This document shows, one piece after another, positions 12,701-25,300 of a DNA stretch of 64,000 bases (position 1 is its first letter; each line of letters opens with the position of its first letter). The notes beneath the pieces were generated by a model. That model ran no database searches. It saw only the letters and a program-made list of their open reading frames with translations, and was not told where the DNA came from. The stretch is taken from positions 11,353,730 through 11,417,729 of the forward strand of contig CAIIXF020000007.1 in NCBI GenBank assembly GCA_903813345.2. The letters are read 5' to 3'. Both the position numbers and the translations under genes were made by a program. The stretch is from Owenia fusiformis (lineage: Eukaryota > Annelida > Polychaeta > Sabellida > Oweniidae).

Positions 12701-13389
12701 TTGTCCTCATATGTTCCCAATATTAAATTGGGGACCATTTCAAAAGGACATCACAAGTTTGCAATTCTGTATTCAAGTGTCTCTTGATTTCCCCTGTTAC
12801 AAAGAAACAAATGTGAATTTACAATTTCTAATCTTAACCATTCATTATATGTGAGAAATGGTCGTTATATTTAAAATGGCTCTTGAATTTATGGCAATTA
12901 ATATATTGTTGACCAAATACGCAGTTTTATGCACATGCTCAAGAAGGTCTCAACCACTAGTCATTTCCGATTGGTCTATTAACTTATATGCGCTGATTTT
13001 TTGGGAATGTGCATAAAACTGTATGTATCATCAACTGATCATTGCACAATAACACACAGAGATACCACAAAGTGTCAAATATTGAACACTCATGAAATCA
13101 CAACATGTATTTTTAGAAGGTTTCAAAACAAAATGTAAATATGTTTACAATTTGAATAATTTGGGAGTACGATAAATGAAAATACTGAAATCTATTATCA
13201 TTACTTTACAATTGCAAGGTGTACATAATCTATACTGCATGTCTGACCAAACTACAACATAATACGATGGAGTGAAGTAATTCATTTAGCAAAACTAATT
13301 AAATCCAAAAACATGTTGAAATACAATTGGAACCAAACAAAACAGCATTGAAGATATTCCTGAAATGATTATCCTACATTGTGCATGTG
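9791..13389. other. Non-coding region, including the CDK12 3' UTR
   Basis: No convincing exon. The right end should hold the 3' UTR of the minus-strand kinase gene. A minus-strand AATAAA lies within the T-rich run at about 12,583-12,590 and is a possible polyadenylation signal some 800 bp past the stop codon. A perfect-armed foldback (11,577-11,766) is annotated separately. A small inverted pair related to gcagttttatgcacat lies near 12,920 and 13,005. Confidence 0.5.
11577..11766. repeat. Foldback repeat, ~60-bp arms
   Basis: The left arm begins CAGCTAAACTAAGTTGAATC at 11,577 and runs to about 11,636. Its inverse occupies about 11,707-11,766, ending in ttagtttagctg. Arms differ at only a few positions around a ~70-bp loop. 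No coding capacity; probably a palindromic MITE. Target duplications are not evident. Confidence 0.85.
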
Positions 13390-16300
13390 TCAATTCCAGT
13401 TCCCGCGACCTCCCCTGAATGCTCCACGATTCATTGCTCCACCACGTGCCATAAGCGGGGGTACACGGCCACCACCAGCTCCCATCAATGGAACAGGGCC
13501 ACCCCTGCCTTGCATACCTCCCTGGGGTTCATTGTTCATGAGGCTAGGTATTCGATGCCTGGGACCTCCGCTGAGAGCGTCTCCATGTGGTCCACCTTGC
13601 TGGAAGCTGCGATCTCTACCTTGCCCATCAAAACTGGGTCTACGATTGGGATAGTCATTTGGATAACCATTTGAATCATCACTAGGAGATATGGACATTT
13701 GTGACGAGTAGCTCTCCTGCCTTCTAGGTGGCTGTGACCCTGGAGCAGGACCATGCCTAGTGTGGCTGTTAGGTCTGTCTTGGGGTGGCTCCCTAGGGGC
13801 ATTAGGATGTGGGGCTAGAGCATCATGCCCTGAGGGAACTTGTTTCTTAACGGAATGACCCTGTAGTGCTAGGACAGTCGCCAATGCAGTTCTAATACCT
13901 TTGAGAGGATCATCATCACGAGAGCCACTCTGAGGTGTGTTTTCCTGGCTAGAGTCACCGCGTTTATGTGCTATAACAATTTGAGCACTAAGAGCCTCTA
14001 AATGTGGAGCTGTTACATCATCAACTGGCATCTTTAGTACATTGGCAAGGTTAGGTACATTCAATGCAGGTTTATTTGATAACAGAAGTGTTGCTATACT
14101 TGTTAATGTATCCTGACCTTGTGCCTGAGGCACAGTGGGGCTAGGTTGTACAGAGCCCCCTCCCACAGCAGCCTCGCTACTAGATGCCTTTGGGGCTGGC
14201 CTAACATCTCGGAATGGATTTACTGAAGGTTCCTTCCCATCACCCTCAGCGCCATTTTTACGACCTATATCTTTACCCTGTTCGGGTTTATTGTTATCTG
14301 GCACAATTTTCTTATACATATTACCTTTACTGTCCATTACACTAGTATTTCTAGCTGTTGGTAAAGTGTCATGTCTACTCCCTGAACCTGGTCTGTTTGC
14401 TTCTGCATCCTTTAATGCCTCCCGCATGCTACGTTTTCTTTTCTTGCTCCACAGTTCGTGACAGTCTTGGTCTAGGGGCAAACTGAAAGACAACAATGAA
14501 GCCATGTTTTTCTTGTAAGAAAATCATGAGGTTAGTGCAAGGGGTCAAATAATAACAAAGTACTACAGATAAACATATTTCTATCCATTTGAACAAAAAT
14601 CAGTCAACAAATTCATTCCTTTAAAAGTTCAACCTATTTGGGATAGCTTAATTACTAATTTTCCTTGAAAAAGATTTTATATATATTGCATAATTAAAAG
14701 CATGAAAATAATACAGTATGGTATTGAAGGTGTTAACTTACTCTGGAGGTGGTATATCATCAGGTACATTCTTCAACCAAGGGCTGACCAGGGCTTCGTC
14801 ACAAGAACAGCGTTTGGCAGGGTCCAGGTCCAACATCTTATCCATCAAATCTAGTGGATTCTTTGGGATGCTGCAATGTTTTGAAATATGACTTAGTGAT
14901 GGTGTCCAATGTTGACAATTGAGAGCAGAAAATTATCAATGTGAAATAAAATACTTTAATTAAAAAAATTGTTGGGTGCCATTTCAACCTCAAACTATAA
15001 TATCACATCATTAATCTGCCAATAGTACCCATTCTCTTTCAGAAATTTCATCATTAATCTGCCAATAGTACCCATTCTCTTTCAGATTTTTTTTCTGGAT
15101 ATTCTACTATAGATAGAACTCACAATGAGAACTCTTCTCGAAGCCGCCTCCTATATTGCTTCTTGGGCTTGACAGTATTGAACAAGGGCAGGTTGATGAT
15201 ATCAGGCCACACAGCAGGACATGGTGTCCCACAAGTACGGCTTATCAATTCTAACTGTGCCATTTCCTGATTGGCCTGGAATATTGGCTTCTTTGTGAAC
15301 AGTTCTCCCAGAATGCATCTGAAAATAAGAACATTTTCTAGAACTTTTTCACTTTGAGGGAGAAACATAAATTCATCATAGAACTTTTTTCAATGCATTT
15401 CAAATCATTCGATTCTAGTTCAATACTATCAGGAATCCATTCTGCACAAGTGGTAATAAGAAGAGGGCACTATATCCCAGGATTTTATATTAAGATAGCT
15501 TCATCTATGAATTCTGGGATATTCCCCTCTTGTGGTAACTTTGCAGAGATGAAAATTTACCATCGAGGAAAATAAATTTTATCAACAATATTTTATCACT
15601 GAACAAACCTAATCATTTAACAAAGGAACTGGAAATGTTATTTTACTAAAGTCCTCATTGGTTAAAATACTTCTCAATCATTCTGTAAATTATATATGTT
15701 GTCCAATATCAACTCATACTTATTAGAATTGATTATTGAGCTTTTGCACGGCACATATATATAAAAGTCCATGCATTCAAGGGATAAATATTTCCATATA
15801 CAAGAACTGTACACAGGTTACACATATTCATATAGTTGCAAGTGAATGCTGAACACGTGGTTCACCTGCAAATGGAGGTTGATATAGCTGTGGTGCAAAG
15901 GTGATCAATCAAGGTTATCACACTCAGAATCACCGATCGACACAGCAAGTTATCTAATAAATCTCAAAACATGATAATGTAATAAGTTGAAAAGCTGTAT
16001 GCAGAAAAGCTGTATGCAATCTTTGTCTATAGAAAAAACACACTGTGAGATGTGCCACAGAAAATTCAATTTCTGTGGAACCTAACATGTTCCCTACACA
16101 AAACTATGGTTACCCTGCAGAAAACCTATGCTTTAAATGTTATAGATGAAGGCGTAACTCACCCACAGCTCCATACATCTATGGCTGGTCCATATTTCTC
16201 CTCTCCCAAAAGCAGCTCTGGGGGTCTGTACCATAATGTGATCACCTTGTTCGTGTAGGGTCGCTCCTCTTCTTTCTCATACAACCGAGCCAATCCAAAA

Positions 16301-19300
16301 TCGGCAAGCTTCACTCGCCCTCTTTTGGATGAAATTTGCATTAGATTACAGTGTGGTCACAGGTAGTTCAAACATAAACTTAGTTTGAACTATCCTACTG
16401 CAAAGGTCCATGCATTGAACAGGAATTCTAACTAGGTCAAATATCAAACAATGGTGGGTTATGTCTCATAGGTAAACCATACTTTATTTTTTACAACTGA
16501 GCACAGATTTATTTCCAGTAAAATATCATGATCAACATTTAGAGTCTATAATATATATTTCATTATCAAAGAAATCTGTAGATGTACCACATGCAAAAGA
16601 TACAGTTATAATAGAAAATGACATACCTATTGTCCATGAGTATATTGGAGCACTTGATATCACGATGGAGGAAGTGTTTCTTATGGCAGAAGTTGAGTCC
16701 AAGGAGGAGCTGCCTCATGATGGATGCAATATTTTCCTCATCAAAGTGAACAAACCCAGACTCAAGCAGACCCATTAAGTCATGGTCCATATACTCAAAG
16801 ACCAGATAGAAAGCACCTACAAGTCAAAACAAGAGCAAGATAGCCTCAATAAAAGTAGCAATTAAAACTTGATATTTCATTGTCTTTCCTTTTGAAGGGT
16901 TGTTCAAATTAACCTTTGAAATCAATTAAGAAAATGCTTTTTAGTCAATCAGGTGTTGTTATTGTTTCTTTGAGATATGTCTTTCATTTCACCTCGTTCT
17001 TTTCCATATTACTGTACTAACTTATTGAACACATTAAGCTTACCTTTATCATTTTTGAAATCAGCAGCTTCTTGTTTGTCTGTGACAATCTCCTTAAGGT
17101 TTACAATGTTAGTGTGGTTCAATTGGCGGAGAATCTTGATCTCTCGAACAGCTGTGATGGGGAATCCTTCCTTCTCATTCTCCAAACGCACTTTCTTCAG
17201 AGCAACCATATCCTCTGAATTCAAGAATAAAGAATGATCAATGAACTTATCACTCAAAAATCCTAATTTTATTCTCCCAAAACCAAATTTCCCAATTTTC
17301 ATGATGTTTGACCATATTTAGCAGTTAAGGGAACTAAGGGCCTACATTTATGAGAAATGGGAAAAACATACAAAGGCTGCAGATAAAGGTTTGATCTTGC
17401 AGTTGGAAGTCTAGATTAGAAAGGAATAACCATTTTATATTATTTTTCCTGAGTGTATGCTTTCTTCAAAATTAAGATGCTTCAATTTGTCATTTAAAAC
17501 ATACGTGTATCTTTGTCCCTGGCCTTGTAGACTTGTCCATAGGTTCCTTCGCCTATCTGAGAAATGATCTGGAACACTTCAACACAGCGCTCTCCCCAGT
17601 CAACACCTGCCCTCTCATACATCTTCACAGCAGACATACGCCTACAATCAAAGGTGGGAGATAATTTCACATGTGGGCACTGTACATTATTGAACATTTT
17701 AAGTATTTATTTACTTAAGTGTCACACACAAAACATTTGTAAGTTAAGCTAAATATAATCATTTAGTTACTTATAATGTGAATGGACTGAAACATCCAAC
17801 ACTGGATTAGAGTACCAAAGATGTGAAATATTTCATATTTCACTTTATACATACCGTTTAGCCCTTCGTTTGGCCTGTATTGTATGTTGAGGCGTAGGGG
17901 GCTCAGGAGTAGGTTCCCTATGGACTGGTGATTCATAGTGGTCAGGCTCGTCTATTACAGCGGGGAGAGGTAGGTCTCCAATCTTTCTGAATTGGCCACT
18001 AGGAGGGAGTGTTCGCTTTGGTGGTGACCTAGGTCTCGCTGAATACTGCTGATCTCTGAATATGAAGCATATCAATGGTCTTCATCATTATTTAATTCAA
18101 TCAATTTTAGCCAATGTGATAAAAAATATATAACATATGTTGTTATCATATGGTATCATAGTACTATTTGTTACCTTTGCAGATAAAAATATAATGAAAA
18201 TCTTGAATACCACATTCATTTATTGTTGTCCTTGAGCCACAATCCATCTCTGTTCATTTTGCTGATTTCAACTAAGTTTGAAATAGAATGAAATAGATAT
18301 TGGAATAAAAGATAACACAAAGAGCACAGGCTGTTAAGGCCTTTGCTTATTGATTTCTTATAGTTGGAACATATTGCCATCTACAGGTTTGCAGTATGCA
18401 TTCAAGTTTTATAAACTTAACCAACAAACTCATGCCTCTCGTTTCAACACAAAACTTAATTTGCCAAATCATATGCAACAAACATTTGAAGCCAATTTGT
18501 GATATTGTGAGGTCTATAAAAGAATGAGAACTTGGTCTGTAGATATATTTCATTATCTCCATCATTACTTGACATGAGCTTATGATGTATTGATTTATAA
18601 ATGAATATCAATTAACACAATTGCAAAAAGGCAGCTGCAGAGTGGTGAGGTATTAAAAAATTGACTTTTCGTTGGACAAACAATTTTTTCTTGTACAGAA
18701 TTGACTACAACAGGATATATTATGTAATCCCTCATTTCTATGGTAAATTCTATTTTACAAGACTCCTACAATATACAGTACAACACATACTCTCATATTT
18801 ACTGGTCAGTGGTCGGATAAATGAATGTCACTACTTATCAAAATGATAACCAAAACTCCATATAAAAGTGAGCAGTTGAGGAAAATTATCAGTATGAAAT
18901 CATTATTCCTATATTGTGTCAATGCACATGTGATATTAAAACCAAAATGGTGTTTGGCCAACAGCTATAATATCAAATCCTTATACAGTTAAGACATTTA
19001 TCTTGAAAACGTGTATATCGATTGTCCCTACCTGTATGGGCTCTCTGATTCTTCTGGAGGTAAGCTTGGTGGAAATGGAAGCTGGGACAAGGTTGGTTTG
19101 GATGGAGCTGGTTCCTGAGACCTCTGGGGTGGGGGCTCCTGTGGCCTATGTGGAGAAGGCTGTACTGCAGATGGGGCTACCTTGGATGGTGGCGGGGTAA
19201 TTGATAAACTTCTATCTCTATCTGAACTTGGTGATACTTTAGTTACCACCCTGGTTGTTGTTGTTCTATCACTTTGAGCAATGTCACTTGGTTTGATGTC

Positions 19301-22300
19301 AGCCTCTGGCGGTGTGCTAGGACCTTTTTTAATTGTTTGGCCACTACTACTACTACTTTGACCTAGCCCAAGTTTCTCTCTAGCCTTTTTATGTTTGCTA
19401 AGTTCAGCTGCCAAACTACTGGCATATTTTACTGTAGTGTGGTTAATTGTTTTTGAGTTGTAACCTTGCCCCGAATGTGGAGGGGACACAGAACGAGATC
19501 TTTTTCTGGATAAGGATCGAGATCTTGATCTCTTTAATCTTGTTCTTGAATATGGACTTCTACTGCGTGATCTTTTTGATCTATGTCTACCATACCTGAA
19601 AATATACAAGAATACTTTGAGTATTTTCTCCCATCAAGAAACTGGTCTCAAACCCCAATATATTTTTCTAAAACCTAATACCTTGACTGATAGGCTGTCT
19701 AACTTTCTCGTCTGTTTATATTAAAATAAATAAAGATATCAACATTCTGCAGAACTGACCACAAGAAAGGGTGGTGTGCGGACACATGACCTTGACATAT
19801 CTGTATAACATCTTTTAGCATATACTAGTGATGTCAATTAACCGCTTGAGCATTAACCGGTTAACCGGGGGTTTTTACTGGTTAAAGTCGGTTAACCGGC
19901 GGGAAATTTGAACTGATAATTTCAAATGAAATCTTCATCTTCGATCTTGAAAGTTGAAAAAATTGGAAAAATGATATATCGGCGTTTATTTTTTATGTTC
20001 GTCAAGCTTTACTCTATTCTATGTAAGTAAGCGCGGGAAAGCAATGTGGCAGGGATTAAAGTTGTTGATTGGATGTTTGTAAGGAATTATCGGACCTATC
20101 ACATGCATGAGTAGCTCACGTGAAACTGGCGCTTGAAAAACAAACAGATTAAAATGCAAAGTAAGCGCGGGAAAGCAATGTGGCAGGGATTAAAGTTACT
20201 GATTGGATGTTTGTAATGAGTTATGGGACTTATGGCATGTATGAGTAGCTTACGTGAAACTGACACCATAAAACCAAACGGATTAGCATGCAAAATAAGC
20301 GCGGGAAATAACAGAATTATACACGGTCAACTAACCGCCCATAAAAACACAGACCGGTCAAGGCATTATCGGCGGTTAACCGGTTAACCGGTTAATACTT
20401 GACACCTCTAGCATATACCTTCCAAATAACATGAAAATGAGAGGGAGTAAGGATGCAAGACTACATTTAGATTATAGAAAAAATATATATTCATTTTACA
20501 AAAACAAGGATACTGGACAATATAATATCCTTCTGTCTTTCTTTCATTTTCAAGTCTCGATACCTATTTATTCAAGTTATTCAATCTGTAATTGTCAATT
20601 GCAATGATTCATATACTTGACTAGGGTATATTAATAATTGTTATTAAACATTCTCTTGGAAATAACATACATCTTATATAGTTCAGACTGGTAGCAATCA
20701 TGTAGCAAATAAGTTGTTGCTAGAGATACAATATAAAAGTCTTAAAAATATCATTATATTACACACAATGATAACAAGATAGATATTGTAATCCAACTGA
20801 GACTGGCCAAAAGTGTTTTGATTAGCAAATGTTCACATTTCAAGGTTTTATTAACATGTAAGTCAATAAGAGATTTGGGACCAAGAAAAGTGTTCTCATT
20901 GTGAGGTCTTCGGATAAGAGAGGTATTCGGATATTCAAGTTTTACAGTATTGCAGTGCACAGTGTGCAAATAACTTTTTTACATGTTGCCATATCTGGCA
21001 AGGCGCTTTCAAATGGCCTCATAAATTTTTTTACTGTGTACCTAAACAGCCCTAAACGGGACCCATTTTCGCTAGTCATGCAAAATTGCCTCTCACCAAA
21101 ACCCTCACCGAACCCGATCCCTCAATTTGATAGTTAAACCAAATGACTTGAAAGTATTTCATGCGTAAATTTGATCTATAATACTATAGACGTTATGACA
21201 TGTTTGACTGGTAGCTTACCACCCCTAAATTCCCAGGAAAAATTGAAAGTGAAACAAAAATATTTGACAATATCAATCTAATATTCCATAACAAAGCTGT
21301 TTTCATCTTGATTCCCTGTGCTTGCATCAACTGAAGTGAATGTATTGTATCGTGTTTAAACGTTTGGAACTACTTTGAATTTAAAAAATAAGCAATCAAA
21401 TGACGATCTTGCAACAATATATAAAAAATAGAAATATATGTACTTGTCCTAAGTTTTGTATATTTCAGATAGTTATATATAATGTGCAGTAAAGCTGTGG
21501 CCTTTTGTAATTTAGGGAGTTTCAGCCATGTTAATTTTTCCGAAAATAACACGGCAGAGAAGCATCAAAATATATGAGGCCACAGATATGATAGCTAAAC
21601 TACAAAACAAACTAAAATATACAAAAGTTAGGACATGTATAAATGTTTCTACTTTTACATATACATTGTACTATTTCAATATGGTCCTTCGATTGCTTAT
21701 CTTTTAAATTCAAAGTAGTTCTAAACATTTAAAATTTTACTGTATATCCTGTGTGATTGTCTATTGTTTTGAAGAAGTTGTCCAATCATAAACACTAATT
21801 TATTCAGTCCATTCTTAATGTTTATTTCAGTTTTATTTTCATCAAAACTATGGCGATTCGATTGTGAGAGACAATTTGAATGGTTCCAAGTTGGAACAAG
21901 TATACTGGCATGGGCGTAACGCTATTTTTCTAAGTAGTACGCCACCACCACAGGGACAAGAGTTGAGTGGATCAAAAAACAAGCATTCAGGGGGGTTGGG
22001 GGTTCTCCCCCAGGAAAATCTTGATATTTGGTTGTATTTGGAGCGAATTTGCAACCATCTGGTATGCCTGTGCGTACCCAGCATACCGGGCGCTACGCCC
22101 ATGACTGGCAACCAGTATTTAAAAAAAATATGTTTCGTATCACCAAAATTGGCTTTTTCAGCCTCGCATCTGGCGAATGGCAAGGGGATATTTTGCAAAC
22201 TGAGTGCAGTCCACTATTATATATTTTGAACTCACATAGCTTGTTCTCTAAAAGTTCAATTTCACTTATTTTTAGGCAGAGAATGTTTCTAGAAATTAGT

Positions 22301-25300
22301 AAAAACAAGAGTTTGATAAAGATTATCTCGTTCCAAGACTATCTCTACATTTTAGTCTTGCGGGGGAAGTATTGAAGCGCATGTTATTTTTCAAAAGTAG
22401 AAATTTAACGGCTCTACCTATGCATATATTGCTTACCTCTATCGATTCTCAACACCACAAGAAAGGTTCTTTTAAAGGCATGAAAGATGCGGCTGCCTCA
22501 AATCGCAGTAATATGCACTTCAAATTTTAAATCAACTCAGTAATTCAAAATGTCCTCCACATCTTCGGAAACTATTCCCAAATGCGTTACGAACATTACC
22601 GAAGTGAAAGTACATCCGGTACACAATGGCTGCATTTCCTGTAAGTTTCAATTTCGACAATCAACTGCTGGTTGCTTTTAATGATAATTTTGGGACCCAG
22701 AACGAGTGGAATCAACAGTAATTGATGATAAGATCAACGAAATTTGAAAAATCAAACTTACCGGATATGCCGGGTTTGTGTACCAAAGAAACCAGCTTAG
22801 TTCGGTAATATCCGTAATACACTCGGAAATTATTTCCGAAGTTATGGAGGACATTTTGAAAATACTTGCCGTAGGATGGGCTTGGAGCAAGATAATGATA
22901 AAGACAGAATGACTTTATTTGATCCATTGTAGTTTGTACTAAAGAAAATCTTCAAGGAATTAAGCTTTTTCTACAGCAGGGTTATTTTCAGATAAAAGAT
23001 TTAAATGGTGTGATATTGACAGCTCTGTAAATTTCATTTTGGATGCGAGTAATAATTTCTTGTAACTTAAAGCTGGACTACGCTCCGAAACGCAATCTTG
23101 GGTTGTTTCGGGGGTGAACTTTATCATTTTGAGTTTAATGAAAGATTATAGAATGATGAACAAATGGGGCAAATCTTGTGTAGAAATACTTACGATAAAT
23201 GTGTCATTTCAAAGATTTTTCATTGAATTTGCTTCAATCGGAGCCGGCGATATGATTTTGGGAAGGTTTCTAAATGAAGAACGTGACGTCACTTCCGAAT
23301 CATAGCATTCAAAATAAGTAGCGTTTAATTACTTTCATCATTCATAATAATACGGTGGTGTAGCACAGTGGTGTAGCGGTAGAATCCTCGCCGAACACGC
23401 GGGAGGCCCGGGTTCGAATCCCGCATTCGCCTTTTTATTTTTTAAGGCCAGGGTGCATGTTGGGAAATTTTTTGCATTCCCAAATTGAGTCACATGTTAT
23501 TTTTCAAACAAGAATAACTCCTTCCCCAAATTGTCTACATCTTGCAGGTTTTCACAAAGTGTGCACTCATGTGCCTAGAAAAGCCTTATGAGAAGATTTG
23601 TTATGTAAAATGTACAAGAACACAAATGTGTACAATATGTCCCCACCAATGGGTGATCCCGTCTAATGGTTATCCTGAAAATGAGTAGACAAGACTTTAC
23701 TGTTACAATTTTGGAATTGAAAATGCAAAATGGCCACCTTAAAATTTACCAAGAATGCCCAAAAAATTAGTCAGCTGTAGATTTTTATACTAAGAACCAT
23801 CCCTGAAAATTTGAAATTGATCCGTCAAACAGTAAACCAGAAAACAAGACTTTACAGACAAGATTTTAGGACGGAAAAATCCAAAATGGCTGCCTTGACA
23901 TTTGCTCAGAATGCCTAAAAACTAATCAGTTCTAGATTTTCATACTAAGAATCATCCCTAAAAATTTGAAATTGATCTACCAAACAGTTCACCTGAACAC
24001 ACGTAGACAAGACTTTACAGGCAAGATTTTAGGACGGAAAATCCAAAATGGCTGCCTTGACATTAACCCAGAATGCCAAAAAACTAATCAGATCTAGATT
24101 TTCATACTAAGAATCATCCCTAAAAATTTGAAATTGATCTACCAAACGGTTCACCTGAAAACGCGTAGACAAGACTTTACAGACAAGATTTTAGGACGGA
24201 AAATCCAAAATGGCTGCCTTGACATTTACCCAGAATGCCAAAAAACTAATCAGATCTAGATTTTCATACTAAGAATCATCCCTGACAATTTGAAATTGAT
24301 CTACCAAATGGTTCACCTGAAAACGCATAGACAAGACTTTACTGACAAGATTTTAGGACGGAAAATCCAAAATGGCTGCCTTGACATTAACCCAGAATGC
24401 AAAAAACTAATCAGATCTAGATTTTCATACTAAGAATCATCCCTAAAAATTTGAAATTGATCTACCAAACGGTTCACCTGAAAACGCGTAGACAAGACTT
24501 TACAGACAAGATTTTAGGACGGAAAATCCAAAATGGCTGCCTTGACATTTACCCAGAATGCCAAAAAACTAATCAGATCTAGATTTTCATACTAAGAATC
24601 ATCCCTGACAATTTGAAATTGATCTACCAAATGGTTCACCTGAAAACGCATAGACAAGACTTTACTGACAAGATTTTAGGACGGAAAATCCAAAATGGCT
24701 GCCTTGACATTTACCCAGAATGCCAAAAAACTAATCAGATCGATTTTCATACTAAGAATCATCCCTGAAAATTTGAAAATGATCTACCAAACGGTTCGCC
24801 TGAAAACGCGTAGACAAGACTTCACAGACAAGATTTTAGGACGGAAAATCCAAAATGGCTGCCTTGACATTTACCCAGAATGCCAAAAAACTAATCAGAT
24901 CTAGATTTTCATACTAATAATCATCCCTGAAAATTTGAAAATGATCTACCAAACGGTTCACCTGAAAACGCATAGACAAGACTTTACAGACAAAATTTTA
25001 GGATGGAAAAATCCAAAATGGCCGACAATAAAAAAGTGATTATACTTTTTTGCTGATTTCTTTTTACAAAATTAGCACATATAACTACTGTTAACAATAA
25101 CATAGGCTTTTACAATAAAGTACACCTGAAATTTTTTATAAACCTACTAAATAGTCTAAGTATGAAAACTCAAAAACACCATTCAATATGATACAAAGTA
25201 TTATCGCACGCTAACTTTTCTTAAAACATTCAAAATGGCTGCCATGACTGGGCTAACAGGTCCAAAACCTAATCAGATCTAGAATCAAGTGAGCTGAACA

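Noticed and set aside
14135-14461. 108-codon plus-strand ORF opposite the last CDK12 exon
   Set aside because: Antisense shadow of a confirmed coding exon.
24695-24904. ORF inside the pearl-like core array
   Set aside because: It follows the 162-bp repeat period and has no family resemblance.
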